A stretch of DNA of 64,000 bases, taken from Dechloromonas denitrificans. Lineage in GTDB: Bacteria > Pseudomonadota > Gammaproteobacteria > Burkholderiales > Rhodocyclaceae. This document shows positions 8,890 through 18,923 of this stretch, piece after piece. The stretch's first letter is position 1. Each line of letters opens with the position of its first letter. Location: the NCBI RefSeq assembly GCF_020510665.1, contig NZ_CP075187.1:636001-700000 (forward strand), in the 5' to 3' direction. The notes under the pieces were generated by a model, which was not told the origin of the DNA, made no database searches, and saw nothing but the letters and a program-made list of their open reading frames with translations. Both the position numbers and the translations under genes were made by a program.

Positions 8890-10485
8890 TCAGTTTCTGA
8901 ACTGGCGTAGATGGTGGATCAGTCCGCGCGTCGAGCTGTCCAGTGCTTCGCTGCTGGCTTCGCCCTTGATGCACGGGGCAAGCCGGCCAGCCAGTTGCTT
9001 GCCGAGTTCAACGCCCCACTGGTCGAAGGAATTCAGGTTCCACAGGACACCGAGGCAGAAGACCTTGTGCTCATAGAGTGCAATCAGCTGGCCGAGGCTG
9101 AACGGGGTCAGTTCGGGCAGGATGATCGTCGTTGATGGCTGGTTGCCGGGGAAGCTGCGATAGGGCAGCAGGGCATCCGGAATGCCGGCGGAACGTGCTT
9201 CGGCTTCGGTCTGGCCGAAGGCCAGGGCCGACGATTGGGCCAGGCAGTTGGCGAGCAGGCCGCTGTGATGGCCGGGGAGTGCAAAGTCGGATTGCCCCAG
9301 CGCAATGAAGTCACTGGCAACCAGCGCACCGCCCTGATGCAGCAGCTGGAAAAAGGAGTGTTGTCCGTTGGTTCCGGCCGCGCCCCACAAAATCGGGTTG
9401 GTGGCGATGTCGACCGTGCGACCCTGACGATCGGCACGCTTGCCGTTGCTCTCCATCTCCAGTTGCTGCAAATGGGCGGGTAGCAGCGCCAGGGAGTGGC
9501 TATACGGGAAGACACCGTGGCTGTGCGCGTTCAGGAAGTTGGTGTTCCAGGCGGCGAGCAGGGCAAGGGTCAGTGGCAGGTTGCTCTCGGCCGGGGAGGT
9601 AAAGAAATGCGTGTCGATGTCGTGGGCGCCTGCCAGCAGACGTTCGAAATTACGATAACCGATCGCCAGTGCAATCGGGAGGCCGATTGCCGACCAGAGC
9701 GAGAAGCGGCCGCCGACCCAGTCGCGGAATTCGAAGACATTGGCCGGGGCAATACCGAATTCGCAGGTTGCGGTCAGGTTGCTCGATGCCGCGGCAAAAT
9801 GCTGCGCAACGGCTCGTTCATCATTGGCGGCGGCCAATAGCCAGTGGCGGGCCGTGCGTGCGTTGGTGATGGTTTCCAGCGTGGTAAATGTCTTGCTGGC
9901 AACAATAAACAAGGTGCTGCGTGGATTAAGGCGTGAGAGTGTCGTGGCCAGGTCTGCGCCATCCAGATTGGAGACGAAGTGCACATTCAGGTCGGGATGC
10001 TGGCTGCCAGCCAGTGCCTGGACCGCCATGCGCGGCCCGAGGTCGGACCCGCCGATGCCGATGTTGACGATATTGGTGATCCGCTCGCCGGAGTAGCCAC
10101 GCCATTGGCCGGTATGAATCTGTTCGCAGAATGCAGCCATCCGGGCGAGCACGTCTTTGACTTCGTCCGGCGCATCATTGCCGGCACGCAAGGCGGTGTG
10201 CAGGACTGCCCGGTTTTCGGTATGGTTGATTGCTTCGCCAGCCTGCATTCGCTTCATCCAGCCCTCGATGTCAGACTGCTCTGCCAGGTTACGCAGCAGT
10301 TGAAGGGTGGTGCCGGTGACGCGTTGCTTGGAAAAGTCGACCAGTAGCGAGCCGTGGCTTAGCGACAGGTCGTCAAAGCGTTGCGGGTTGGAGGCAAACA
10401 AATCCCGCAAGTGGCGATCCTTGATCGCCTCGGCATGGCGGGTCAGCGCTCGCCATGCCGTACTGTCGATCAGGCGCGTATCCAT
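8890..10485 (-). CDS. pgi: Glucose-6-phosphate isomerase
   Basis: This 531-aa enzyme interconverts glucose 6-phosphate and fructose 6-phosphate. The signature strings NIGIGGSDLGPRMA, FIVASKTFTTLETITNA (phosphate loop), VGGRFSLWSAIGLPIA and ESNGKR are present. The start at 10485 (MDTRLIDSTAWRAL) lies one base before the thyA stop; the open frame continues upstream but that part is thyA in another frame. It is placed between thyA and folA in one apparent transcription unit. Confidence 0.96.
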   Translation of the reverse strand: MDTRLIDSTAWRALTRHAEAIKDRHLRDLFASNPQRFDDLSLSHGSLLVDFSKQRVTGTTLQLLRNLAEQSDIEGWMKRMQAGEAINHTENRAVLHTALRAGNDAPDEVKDVLARMAAFCEQIHTGQWRGYSGERITNIVNIGIGGSDLGPRMAVQALAGSQHPDLNVHFVSNLDGADLATTLSRLNPRSTLFIVASKTFTTLETITNARTARHWLLAAANDERAVAQHFAAASSNLTATCEFGIAPANVFEFRDWVGGRFSLWSAIGLPIALAIGYRNFERLLAGAHDIDTHFFTSPAESNLPLTLALLAAWNTNFLNAHSHGVFPYSHSLALLPAHLQQLEMESNGKRADRQGRTVDIATNPILWGAAGTNGQHSFFQLLHQGGALVASDFIALGQSDFALPGHHSGLLANCLAQSSALAFGQTEAEARSAGIPDALLPYRSFPGNQPSTTIILPELTPFSLGQLIALYEHKVFCLGVLWNLNSFDQWGVELGKQLAGRLAPCIKGEASSEALDSSTRGLIHHLRQFRN

Positions 10486-10486
10486 A

Positions 10487-11281
10487 TCAGACGGCAACCG
10501 GCGCAGGAATGTGCGGATGCGGATCGTATCCGTCGAGGCGGAAATCCTCGAAACGGAAGGCGAACAGATCCTTGATCTCCGGATTGATCCACAGTTTTGG
10601 CAAGGGGCGGAGAGGGCGGGAAAGCTGCAATCTGGCTTGCTCGAAGTGGTTCGAGTAAATGTGGGCATCACCAAAGGTGTGAATGAACTCACCCGGCTGA
10701 TAACCGCAAACCTGGGCCAGCATCACGGTCAACAGTGCGTAAGAGGCAATATTGAACGGGACGCCAAGAAAGATATCGGCGCTGCGCTGATAAAGCTGGC
10801 ACGACAATTTTCCATCGGCGACGTAAAACTGGAACAGGCAATGGCAAGGCGGTAGCGCCATGTTGTCGACGTCGCCCGGATTCCAAGCGGAAACGATGTG
10901 GCGGCGTGAGTCGGGATTATTTTTCAAACTGTCGACCAATTGGCTGAGTTGGTCGATCAGCCGTCCGTCCGGGCATTCCCAGCGGCGCCACTGTTTGCCG
11001 TATACCGGCCCCAGATCGCCGTTTTCATCGGCCCATTCGTCCCAGATGCGGACGCCGTTTTCCTGCAGGTAGCGGATGTTGGTATCGCCCTGAATGAACC
11101 ACAGCAGTTCGTGGATGATCGACTTCAGGTGTAGTTTTTTGGTGGTAACCACCGGAAAACCATCGGCAAGGTTGAAGCGCATTTGCCAGCCAAAAACCGA
11201 GCGTGTGCCGGTGCCGGTCCGGTCGGATTTGTCATTGCCGTTTTCCAGCACGTGGCGCATCAGGTCAAGGTAAGGCTGCAT
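10487..11281 (-). CDS. thyA: Thymidylate synthase
   Basis: A 264-aa enzyme, the same length as E. coli ThyA, making dTMP from dUMP with methylene-tetrahydrofolate. The nucleophile is C146 in [24 protein letters not shown] and the dUMP-binding [11 protein letters not shown] are also recognisable. The start at 11281 gives [15 protein letters not shown]; an in-frame extension of 21 residues upstream has no family similarity. First gene of thyA-pgi-folA. Confidence 0.97.
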   Translation of the reverse strand: MQPYLDLMRHVLENGNDKSDRTGTGTRSVFGWQMRFNLADGFPVVTTKKLHLKSIIHELLWFIQGDTNIRYLQENGVRIWDEWADENGDLGPVYGKQWRRWECPDGRLIDQLSQLVDSLKNNPDSRRHIVSAWNPGDVDNMALPPCHCLFQFYVADGKLSCQLYQRSADIFLGVPFNIASYALLTVMLAQVCGYQPGEFIHTFGDAHIYSNHFEQARLQLSRPLRPLPKLWINPEIKDLFAFRFEDFRLDGYDPHPHIPAPVAV

Positions 11282-11407
11282 GGTATTTTGATCAGCTAAA
11301 AAATGAAATTGGTATTTTTTGATGTAGGATTTTACATCCCGCATCCATTATCGAACAGTTCGTTATTGCACTGTCGCTGCGATCGGCGGGTTATAGAGGA
11401 GAGGGGA

Positions 11408-12937
11408 ATGCTGGAGAAACTAGGGGTGCTGCGCGGTGTTTTTTCACCGAAGGACATCCATCCCTTGCTTGATGCACGCGAGTTACGCAAGACAATCAAC
11501 GAGTTGCCCAAGGATAACGCGTTTCGTGCGCTTGACGAGATTGTTGGCTGGCTTGAGTCCTTGCAGACGGTGCATGAGTTTTCTGCCGAGCGTCTGTTCG
11601 AGGCGGCACGACAGCTGGATGAGGCGGCGCAACCGCATCTCAAACGACTGACCCGAGAGTATTTGCACAATATTCGCCTGGCGCGGGCGGACGAGCGCCG
11701 TCTTTGGTCGATCAATCGCGCTTTCTGGGCCTTGTTAGCCGAAGCTTATGAGCGCTGCCTGGCGGCTGTGCAGGAAAAGGGGCGCGGTGCAGATGCGCTG
11801 AAAGGCGAGCTTGCCGAGCTGTGTGCTCGCAACATCGTTGCCTTGGGCGGTTTGTTGAAATGGGATGCGTTTCATTATGGGCCGCCCAGCCCCGGGCTCT
11901 GGCGACGCATCGGGCAGCCTTTGCTGCTCGCCGAGCAACAGGGCGTGGCCAATCAGGCTGTTTCCGGCTTGGGCACGCCACGGGCGGAGTATCTCCGGGT
12001 CATGGTTTTTCAGATTGCCTCGATGGATAGCCTTTTGCCGCTTGAGATTGATCTGGCCGAGCATCTGATTGCGTATTTCCTCTCGGGCTTCAGTTTTGCC
12101 GCCGAGGTCATGGAAGACAGTGTCTATTGGGTTGACCTGGCCCTGGATCATGCGCCGCAACGCCTGTTCTGGATGCCCGAGGAGGCCGTGCACTCCCAGC
12201 GTTTCTACAAGCCGGGAACAAGTCATGTGGCGCTTATCGATTTGCTGGAAGACCTGGAGCGTGGCGGGGATATTCCGGCGGCGCTCAATCTAGGCGGCCA
12301 GTACTACGCTCGTACCTTGCTTCCCGTCTTGCGTCACCTTTCCTTGCATCTGGCCCCTGTGCCGCCTCAGCGTCAACACGATCGGCATCAGGTCAAGCAC
12401 CGGATGGCGGTATTGAGTGGGCTGGCGAATGCTTTTGCGGTTTTTCCAGGCGAGTCTGCCGGGCGGACGACCGGGCTGCCGGTCGAAAGCTGGGTGGTCG
12501 AGAACGTGAGTCGGGGGGGCTTTGGTGCCGTGTTGAACAACATTCCCGGTGAGTGGATCAAGGTCGGGGCGTTACTCGCCATGCAGCCGCAAGGGGGTGA
12601 CAATTGGGTGCTGGGCGTGATTCGGCGTTACTTCCGGGAAGCCGAGCACGAAGCGCGCATCGGCATTCAGGTCTTGGCGCATCAGGCGGCGGCGGTCGAA
12701 CTGAAGCCGCGAATGGCATCGAGTTACGCTGCGTTGTCGGGCGAACCCGGTTTGCTGATCGAGGGAATCAATCTGGCCGGAGAGGTGCGGCTGGTGCGTG
12801 CCCCGGCATCGTTCGACATGAATGAGTCTCTCGAATACAGCCGGGGTGGCAAACGTATCAGGTTGATGCCGATTGCCCTGGTCGAGCAAACGGCAGACTA
12901 CGAACTGGCTCGCTATCGTATCAGCGAGGTCGGGTAA
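11408..12937 (+). CDS. Uncharacterised protein with C-terminal PilZ-like domain
   Basis: A 509-aa cytosolic-looking protein without signal peptide or membrane segment. The first about 350 residues are mostly helical and match no family I recognise. The C-terminal part (about 360-500) has an Arg-rich stretch (RQHDRHQVKHR) followed by VENVSRGGFGAVL, which fits the (D/N)xSxxG element of PilZ domains that bind cyclic di-GMP. The ATG at 11408 follows a GAGGAGAGGGG ribosome site; the longer open frame to 11303 is not supported. It stands alone, divergent from thyA and convergent with mog. Confidence 0.7.
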   Translation: MLEKLGVLRGVFSPKDIHPLLDARELRKTINELPKDNAFRALDEIVGWLESLQTVHEFSAERLFEAARQLDEAAQPHLKRLTREYLHNIRLARADERRLWSINRAFWALLAEAYERCLAAVQEKGRGADALKGELAELCARNIVALGGLLKWDAFHYGPPSPGLWRRIGQPLLLAEQQGVANQAVSGLGTPRAEYLRVMVFQIASMDSLLPLEIDLAEHLIAYFLSGFSFAAEVMEDSVYWVDLALDHAPQRLFWMPEEAVHSQRFYKPGTSHVALIDLLEDLERGGDIPAALNLGGQYYARTLLPVLRHLSLHLAPVPPQRQHDRHQVKHRMAVLSGLANAFAVFPGESAGRTTGLPVESWVVENVSRGGFGAVLNNIPGEWIKVGALLAMQPQGGDNWVLGVIRRYFREAEHEARIGIQVLAHQAAAVELKPRMASSYAALSGEPGLLIEGINLAGEVRLVRAPASFDMNESLEYSRGGKRIRLMPIALVEQTADYELARYRISEVG

Positions 12938-12952
12938 GCCTGCCGTACGGCT

Positions 12953-13540
12953 TTAGCGGGGGCGGATGGCGGATTTTGGCCGAAAGGCCTTGATCACAGC
13001 TTCGTTGGTTTCGGCGTAGGGGCCGCCAATCAGGTCGATGCAGTAGGGGACTGCCGCAAAAATGCCGAGGTGCGTGCATTCGCCTGCGCTATTGCGGACG
13101 CCTTCCAGTGTTTCCCTGATCGATTTCGGTTGGCCCGGCAAGTTGATGATCAAGGCTTGCTTGCGAATGACGGCAACCTGCCGCGACAGAATGGCCGTCG
13201 GGACGAAATTCAGGCTGATCCGGCGCATTTCCTCGCTAAAGCCGGGCATTTCCTTGTCGGCGACTGCCAGGGTGGCTTCTGGGGTGACATCGCGCAGAGC
13301 CGGGCCGGTCCCGCCGGTGGTCAGGATCAGGTGGCAGTTGCTGCGGTCGACCAGCTCGATCAGGGTGTTTTCGATGCTTGGCTGGTCGTCGGCAATCAGG
13401 CGGGTTTCCGCCCGCCACGGGGTCGTCAGGGCGCTGGCTAGCCACTCCTGCAAGGCTGGAATACCCTTGTCTTCATAAACGCCGGTCGATGCCCGGTCGC
13501 TGATCGAAACCAGGCCGATGACGAGTTCTTCACTCTTCAA
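12953..13540 (-). CDS. mog: Molybdopterin adenylyltransferase
   Basis: A 195-aa enzyme that adenylylates molybdopterin for molybdenum insertion. The MoCF/MogA motif TTGGTGPALRDVTPEAT is clear, followed by LPGQPKSI near the C-terminus. The best start is TTG at 13540, giving (M)KSEELVIGLVSISDRAS and the same length as E. coli Mog; it overlaps the end of the upstream darP gene by 11 bases, which suggests translational coupling. No in-frame ATG fits. Another cofactor-related gene, moeB, is 10 kb away. Confidence 0.9.
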   Translation of the reverse strand: MKSEELVIGLVSISDRASTGVYEDKGIPALQEWLASALTTPWRAETRLIADDQPSIENTLIELVDRSNCHLILTTGGTGPALRDVTPEATLAVADKEMPGFSEEMRRISLNFVPTAILSRQVAVIRKQALIINLPGQPKSIRETLEGVRNSAGECTHLGIFAAVPYCIDLIGGPYAETNEAVIKAFRPKSAIRPR

Positions 13541-14054
13541 TCTTCGGTGCTCCGTTTTTGTCGAGGTCCTGCAGGATCTGGAAAATAGCCCGGAAATTTT
13601 TCGGCGGCTTGTTCTGTTCCTGCTCCTTGAGCGCATTGCGACGCAGCTGGCGGAGTTGCTGAAGGTCGACGCCGGGCCAGGTTGTGGCGATCTCGTTAAG
13701 CACGGTTTCATCTTCGAGCAGGCGAACACGCATGCGTTCGAGGCGGTGCAGGCGGGCGTTTTCAGCCATCGACTCGCCACGCAGCAGAGCCAGTCCGGCA
13801 CGAATGGGTTCTTCGTCGGCGTTGCGCATCAGCTTGCCGAGGTATTGCATTTGCCGGCGACGTGCGCCGTGGGCCGTGATTTTCTGGCACTCGCGGACAG
13901 CGTCGTAAATGTTTTCTTCCAGCTTGATGCGCTTGAGCTGACCCACGGTCAGCTCGACCAGCTCTGCGCCAAGGTCCTGAAGCGCGTGCATCGCTTCCTT
14001 CTTCTTGGTTTTGGAAGGGCGGCCGGTACTCTCTGTAAAATCTTCGTCGTGCAT
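13530..14054 (-). CDS. darP: Ribosome biogenesis factor DarP/YjgA
   Basis: A 174-aa basic protein of the DUF615/YjgA family that associates with late 50S ribosomal precursors. The conserved segment GARRRQMQYLGKLMRNADEEPIRAGL is present. The start at 14054 (MHDEDFTESTG) leaves room for a divergent promoter region before pmbA; a longer start at 14117 would overlap the pmbA start codon. The pairing of yjgA with a divergent pmbA is widespread in proteobacteria. Confidence 0.92.
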   Translation of the reverse strand: MHDEDFTESTGRPSKTKKKEAMHALQDLGAELVELTVGQLKRIKLEENIYDAVRECQKITAHGARRRQMQYLGKLMRNADEEPIRAGLALLRGESMAENARLHRLERMRVRLLEDETVLNEIATTWPGVDLQQLRQLRRNALKEQEQNKPPKNFRAIFQILQDLDKNGAPKIEE

Positions 14055-14115
14055 GTCAAAAGCCGTTTGCTTGGGGCTGCTATGATAGCGGCTTTCCTCC
14101 CCGGACGCCGTTTTC

Positions 14116-15459
14116 ATGCCTGAAGTCGCACGCTTTTCTTATCCCTTTGCCACCTTGCAGCAACTGGCCGAGGATGTGCTCAAACATGCAGGTACAAAAG
14201 GGGCCACGGCCTGCGAGGTTGATGTTTCCGAGGGCTTCGGGCAGTCGGTCGGCGTGCGTTGCGACGAGGTTGAAACCATTGAGTTCAATCGCGACAAGGG
14301 CATCGGCATCACGGTTTATTCCGGCCAGCGCAAGGGATACGCCAGCACCTCCGATTTTTCGGCGCAGGCGTTGCGCGAAACGGTCGAGGCGGCGCTGAAC
14401 ATCGCCCGCTTTACGGCCGAAGATGACTGCGCCGGCCTGGCTGATGCGGCCTTGATGGCCAAGGATTCTCCTGATCTGGATTTGTATCATCCCTGGGCGT
14501 TGACCGTGGAAGACGCTATTGAGATGGCCCGCCGTTGTGAGCAGGCCGCCTTTGACAGCAGCCCGCAGGTCAGTAACTCCGAGGGCGCTTCGGTGTCTAC
14601 GCAGCAAGCTCATTTTGTATCCGCCAACAGCCTTGGTTTCATGGGCGGTTATCCCACCTCGCGGCATTACATTTCCTGTTCGGTGATCGCCGGGGAGCAG
14701 GATGCGATGCAGCGTGACGACTGGTATACCACTCGCCGCTGCGCCGATGAGCTGGAAGACCCCGCACTGGTGGGGCGCATGGCTGCCGAGCGTGCAGTGG
14801 CCCGACTGGGTGGGCGCAAGGTTAAAACCGGTGAGTTTCCTGTGTTGTTCGAGGCGCCTCTGGCCGCCGGCCTGCTGGGCAGCCTGGTTCATGCCGTGAG
14901 TGGGGGCGCCTTGTATCGCAAGGCTTCTTTCCTGCTGGATCATCTTGGCAAGCGTGTCATGCCGGAGTTTGTCCAGATCAGTGAGCGTCCGCACATCAAG
15001 CGTGGCCTGGGGTCTTCGGCCTTCGACAGTGACGGCGTGGCAACGCGTGATCGAGATGTGGTGACGGACGGTATTTTGCAGGCCTATTTCCTGAGTACCT
15101 ACACGGCGCGCAAGCTGGGGATGCAGACGACCGCCAATGCTGGCGGCAGCCACAACCTGATGATCAAGCCGGGCGATCTCGATTTTACCGCCCTGCTGGC
15201 CAAAATGGATCGGGGGCTGCTGGTGACGGAGCTGCTCGGTCACGGCGTGAACTATGTCACCGGGGATTATTCCCGCGGTGCGGCGGGCTATTGGGTGGAA
15301 AACGGGAAAATCGCCTATCCGGTCGAGGAGATCACGATTGCCGGAAATCTCAAGGCCATGCTGGCCGGTATCGTTGCGGTTGGGAACGATGTGCAGGTTC
15401 GTGGCTCAAAGCAGACGGGTTCAATTCTTCTGGACCGAATGATCGTGGCTGGCGAATGA
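14116..15459 (+). CDS. pmbA: Metalloprotease subunit PmbA/TldE
   Basis: A 447-aa TldD/PmbA-family protein, the partner of TldD in a heterodimeric protease that degrades unfolded peptides and matures microcin-like peptides. Recognisable segments are VGVRCDEVETIEFNRDKGIGITVYSG, RGLGSSAFDSDGV and ENGKIAYPVEEITIAGNLK. As expected for the PmbA/TldE branch, no HExxxH zinc motif is seen. tldD is not in the window. Start MPEVARFSYPF is typical. Confidence 0.93.
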   Translation: MPEVARFSYPFATLQQLAEDVLKHAGTKGATACEVDVSEGFGQSVGVRCDEVETIEFNRDKGIGITVYSGQRKGYASTSDFSAQALRETVEAALNIARFTAEDDCAGLADAALMAKDSPDLDLYHPWALTVEDAIEMARRCEQAAFDSSPQVSNSEGASVSTQQAHFVSANSLGFMGGYPTSRHYISCSVIAGEQDAMQRDDWYTTRRCADELEDPALVGRMAAERAVARLGGRKVKTGEFPVLFEAPLAAGLLGSLVHAVSGGALYRKASFLLDHLGKRVMPEFVQISERPHIKRGLGSSAFDSDGVATRDRDVVTDGILQAYFLSTYTARKLGMQTTANAGGSHNLMIKPGDLDFTALLAKMDRGLLVTELLGHGVNYVTGDYSRGAAGYWVENGKIAYPVEEITIAGNLKAMLAGIVAVGNDVQVRGSKQTGSILLDRMIVAGE

Positions 15460-15555
15460 TTTTCTAAGGGTTTTCCACCACTCGTCAAACCTATTCCTTT
15501 AGTTAGAATAAAGCTGTAACCCGCCTGACGTGCCCAACTACTTGGAGGAGACAAT

Positions 15556-16644
15556 ATGCAACGTCGTGATTTCCTGAAAAAAGCATCTATCGGTGCTGCT
15601 GCTGGTGCTGCCGCTACGGTTGCCGCCCCGGCGATCGCCCAATCCCTGCCGACCATCAAATGGCGTCTGACTTCCAGCTTCCCGAAGAGCCTGGATACCA
15701 TTTTCGGTGGCGCTGAAGTTCTGGCCAACCGCCTGCGCGCGATGACCGGCGGCAAGTTCGATATTCGTGTTTTCCCGGGGGGTGAAATCGTTCCCGGCTT
15801 GCAGGCGCTGGATGCCGTGCAGCAGGGTACCGTCGAGTGCTGCCACACCTGTTCTTACTACTACGTTGGCAAGGACAAGGCTTTCGGTTTCGGCACCTCG
15901 ATTCCGTTCGGCATGAATGCCCGCCAGATGAATGCCTGGGTCTACTACGGCGGCGGTGACAAGCTGCTGAATGATTTTTACGCCAATTACAACGTCGTTC
16001 ATTTCCCGGGTGGCAATACGGGTACCCAGATGGGTGGCTGGTTCCGCAAGGAGCTGAAGAGCCTTGAAGACGTCAAGGGCCTGAAGATGCGTATCGCCGG
16101 TCTGGGCGGTAACGTTTTTGCTGCGCTTGGCGCCGTGCCGCAACAGATCGCCGGTGGCGACATCTATCCGGCACTGGAAAAAGGCACGATCGATGCGGCA
16201 GAGTGGGTTGGTCCGTACGACGACGAAAAGCTCGGCTTCTACAAGGTTGCCAAGCATTACTACTATCCGGGTTGGTGGGAACCGGGCCCGATGATCAACT
16301 TCTTCGTGAACAAGAAGGAATGGGACAAGCTGCCGAAGGAATACCAGGAAGCTTTCCAGGCGGCCGCTTATGAAGCCAACGTGACGATGATGGCCGAATA
16401 CGACCACAAGAATCCGGCTGCGCTTTCCAAGCTGCTGCAAAACGGTGTCAAGCTTCAGGCTTACCCGAAGGACGTCATGGAAGCCGCCTACAAGGCTGCC
16501 CAGGAGCTCTATGCCGATGAAGCTGGCAAGAATCCTGCGTTCAAGAAGATTTACACCGAGTACGACAAGTATCGCAAAACGCAAAATGCCTGGTTCAGCG
16601 TTGCTGAAGCACGCATGGACTCGTTCCTGCAGTCGCACAAGTAA
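15556..16644 (+). CDS. TRAP transporter solute-binding protein (DctP/TakP-like)
   Basis: A 362-aa periplasmic binding protein. The N-terminus MQRRDFLKKASIG with AAPAIAQ is a twin-arginine signal. The mature protein has the DctP-family core, and AEWVGPYDDEKLGFYKVAKHYYYPGWWEPG resembles the TakP branch, which binds 2-oxo acids; substrate is therefore a guess. A GGAGGAG ribosome site precedes the ATG. The matching permease genes lie 800 bp away but on the opposite strand with a dps-like gene in between, an unusual arrangement. Confidence 0.88.
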   Translation: MQRRDFLKKASIGAAAGAAATVAAPAIAQSLPTIKWRLTSSFPKSLDTIFGGAEVLANRLRAMTGGKFDIRVFPGGEIVPGLQALDAVQQGTVECCHTCSYYYVGKDKAFGFGTSIPFGMNARQMNAWVYYGGGDKLLNDFYANYNVVHFPGGNTGTQMGGWFRKELKSLEDVKGLKMRIAGLGGNVFAALGAVPQQIAGGDIYPALEKGTIDAAEWVGPYDDEKLGFYKVAKHYYYPGWWEPGPMINFFVNKKEWDKLPKEYQEAFQAAAYEANVTMMAEYDHKNPAALSKLLQNGVKLQAYPKDVMEAAYKAAQELYADEAGKNPAFKKIYTEYDKYRKTQNAWFSVAEARMDSFLQSHK

Positions 16645-16693
16645 GTCGTTTGGTTGCGCAGTCCGGCTGCTTGCCGGTGCTGCGGTCAACAGT

Positions 16694-16723
16694 AAAAAAC
16701 CCGCGAATTTCGCGGGTTTTTTT
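16694..16723. terminator. Bidirectional terminator
   Basis: A strong hairpin (AACCCGCGAAATT-type arms, core CCCGCG/CGCGGG) flanked by A6 and T7 ends both the convergent solute-binding protein gene (plus) and the Dps-like gene (minus). Confidence 0.85.
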
Positions 16724-16743
16724 ATGGGCCGGATTTGTTCGGC

Positions 16744-17214
16744 TTAAACGTCAAGCATGCTACGCAGCATCCATGCATTTTTTTCGTGGACTTGCATGCG
16801 CTGAGTCAGCAAGTCGGCCGTTGGCTCATCGCTGGCCTTGTCCACAATTGGCAGAATGCTGCGTGCGGTCTTGGTTACGGCTTCCTGTCCGGCAAGGAGT
16901 TGCTTGAGCATTTCGGTCGCATTGGGCACGCCTTCGCTTTCCTTGATGACCGTCAGTTTGGAAAACTCGCGATAGGTGCCGGGAGCGGGGAAGCCAAGCG
17001 CCCGAATGCGCTCGGCGATCAGGTCGAGGGCGTTCCACAGTTCGGTGTACTGGTCCATGAACATCACGTGCAAGGTGTTGAACATCGGGCCTGTCACATT
17101 CCAGTGGAAGTTATGTGTTTTGAGGTACAGCGTGTAAGAGTCGGCAAGAAGGTGGGACAGTCCTTCGGCGATTTTTTCACGATCTTTTTTGCTGATGCCG
17201 ATATCCATGGTCAT
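16744..17214 (-). CDS. Dps-family ferritin-like protein
   Basis: A 156-aa member of the Dps/ferritin superfamily, which stores iron and protects DNA against peroxide. The inter-subunit ferroxidase residues are visible in [44 protein letters not shown] (His, His, Asp, Glu). The ATG at 17214 has GGGAG ten bases upstream. It is probably monocistronic: a terminator lies on each side. It interrupts an otherwise complete TRAP transporter locus. Confidence 0.92.
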   Translation of the reverse strand: MTMDIGISKKDREKIAEGLSHLLADSYTLYLKTHNFHWNVTGPMFNTLHVMFMDQYTELWNALDLIAERIRALGFPAPGTYREFSKLTVIKESEGVPNATEMLKQLLAGQEAVTKTARSILPIVDKASDEPTADLLTQRMQVHEKNAWMLRSMLDV

Positions 17215-17381
17215 GATGCATGCTCCCTGTGGTGTGGGTTTGAAAGGCTCATCGTGGTTGATGAAGCAAACGCTACAGGGTTTTATTTTGCAGTGAATGT
17301 CGGGGCAGTGCCAATGCATTCTGTGCATCGCTTCGATTAATCTTTTTGCTTTTTTCTTGCCTCGACTGAATTCAGGGCAAT

Positions 17382-17409
17382 AAAAAAGGCGGGGTCGAAA
17401 CCCCGCCTT
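17382..17409 (-). terminator. Terminator after the TRAP permease operon
   Basis: On the minus strand AAGGCGGGG pairs with CCCCGCCTT around a 6-base loop and is followed by TTTTTTA. It is 23 bp behind the dctM stop codon. Confidence 0.85.
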
Positions 17410-17432
17410 GGCCTTGTCGAAGAGGTGTTCGG

Positions 17433-18923
17433 TTATTTGTCGCTCTGCAGGTTATTGAGCAGGTTGGCGGCAGTGTTGTCTTCGCGTTCCTTGTCTTCTG
17501 CGTCGCTGCTGGCTTCATCCTGCTTCATCAGGCTGTCCAGATCGACGGCCGGCGGCGCGGTGCCGTCACGTTCCATCTGGGCTTGGGCCTTCTGGGCTTC
17601 GTCGCCATAGCTGACGATGTCCGGGAAGATGATGATGATTGCCACCATGATGATCTGGATGCAGACGAAGGGGATGGCGCCCCAGTAGATATCCGTCGTC
17701 TTGACCGAGGCCGGTGCCACCGAGCGCAGGTAGAACAGCGCGAAGCCGAACGGTGGGTGCATGAACGAGGTCTGCATGTTGACCGCGAGCAGGACGCCGA
17801 ACCAGACCAGATCGATGCCCAGCTTGTCAGCGACCGGTGCAAGCAGCGGTACGATGATGAAGGACAGTTCGAAGAAGTCGAGGAAGAAGGCGAGCACGAA
17901 GACCAGGATGTTGACCACGATCAGGAAGCCCAACTGACCGCCCGGCAAGCCGAGCAGCAGGTGTTCAACCCAGAGGTCGCCATTCACGGCGCGGAAGATC
18001 AGGCCGAATACCGTCGAGCCGACCAGGATGAAGACCACGAACGAGGACAGCTTGCCGGTGGTTTCCATGGCCTGCTTGAGCAGCTTGAAGGTGATCCGCT
18101 TGCGGCCAAGAGCCAGGATCAGTGCGCCGGCTGCACCCATGGCGCCACCTTCGGTCGGCGTTGCGATGCCGAGGAAGATTGTGCCAAGTACCAGGAAGAT
18201 CAGGACCAGCGGCGGAACCAGGGTGGTCAGCACGCGCAGCATCAGCTTGCCGCCGCGCAGGGTGCGTGCTTCCGGCGGCAGGGCCGGGCAGTGGCTGGGC
18301 TTGATGATGCTGAGCAGGGCCACATAGCCGACGTAGAGGCTGGTCAGGACAAGGCCTGGAACCATGGCGCCTTCGTACATGTCGCCAACCGACTTGCCGA
18401 GTTGGTCGGCCATGATGATCAGCACCAGTGATGGCGGGATGATCTGGGCCAATGTCCCGGAGGCAGCAATGACGCCTGCTGCCAGTCGCTTGTCGTAGCC
18501 GTAGCGCAGCATGATGGGCAGCGAGATCAGGCCCATCGAGATGACCGATGCGGCAACCACGCCGGTCGTTGCTGCGAGCAGTGCGCCGACGAAGATGACC
18601 GCGTAGGCCAGGCCGCCACGCATCGGGCCGAACAGCTGGCCGATGGTGTCGAGCAGGTCTTCGGCCATGCCGGAGCGTTCAAGAATCAGCCCCATGAAGG
18701 TGAAGAAGGGGATGGCGAGCAGCGTGTCGTTGGCCATGATGCCGAAGATGCGCTCGGGAAGTGCCTGGAAGATGGCCGGGGTGAGCAGGCCGACTTCCAT
18801 GCCGATCAAGCCGAAGACGATGCCGTTGGCAGCCAGGGCAAATGCCACCGGGTAGCCGAAGAGCAGGAAAAGGACCAGGGAGCCGAACATCAGCGGCGCC
18901 ATGTTGGCGATAATAAATTCCAT
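17433..18923 (-). CDS. dctM: TRAP transporter large permease (DctM family)
   Basis: A 496-aa membrane protein of the DctM/TRAP-T 12-helix family that carries the substrate with sodium ions. Motifs such as [47 protein letters not shown] and FDLFFELSF-like helices are typical. Residues after about 440 form a charged, probably cytosolic tail (many Asp/Glu) that is longer than usual for the family. The ATG shares one base with the TAA of dctQ, so the two permease genes are translationally coupled. Confidence 0.93.
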   Translation of the reverse strand: MEFIIANMAPLMFGSLVLFLLFGYPVAFALAANGIVFGLIGMEVGLLTPAIFQALPERIFGIMANDTLLAIPFFTFMGLILERSGMAEDLLDTIGQLFGPMRGGLAYAVIFVGALLAATTGVVAASVISMGLISLPIMLRYGYDKRLAAGVIAASGTLAQIIPPSLVLIIMADQLGKSVGDMYEGAMVPGLVLTSLYVGYVALLSIIKPSHCPALPPEARTLRGGKLMLRVLTTLVPPLVLIFLVLGTIFLGIATPTEGGAMGAAGALILALGRKRITFKLLKQAMETTGKLSSFVVFILVGSTVFGLIFRAVNGDLWVEHLLLGLPGGQLGFLIVVNILVFVLAFFLDFFELSFIIVPLLAPVADKLGIDLVWFGVLLAVNMQTSFMHPPFGFALFYLRSVAPASVKTTDIYWGAIPFVCIQIIMVAIIIIFPDIVSYGDEAQKAQAQMERDGTAPPAVDLDSLMKQDEASSDAEDKEREDNTAANLLNNLQSDK

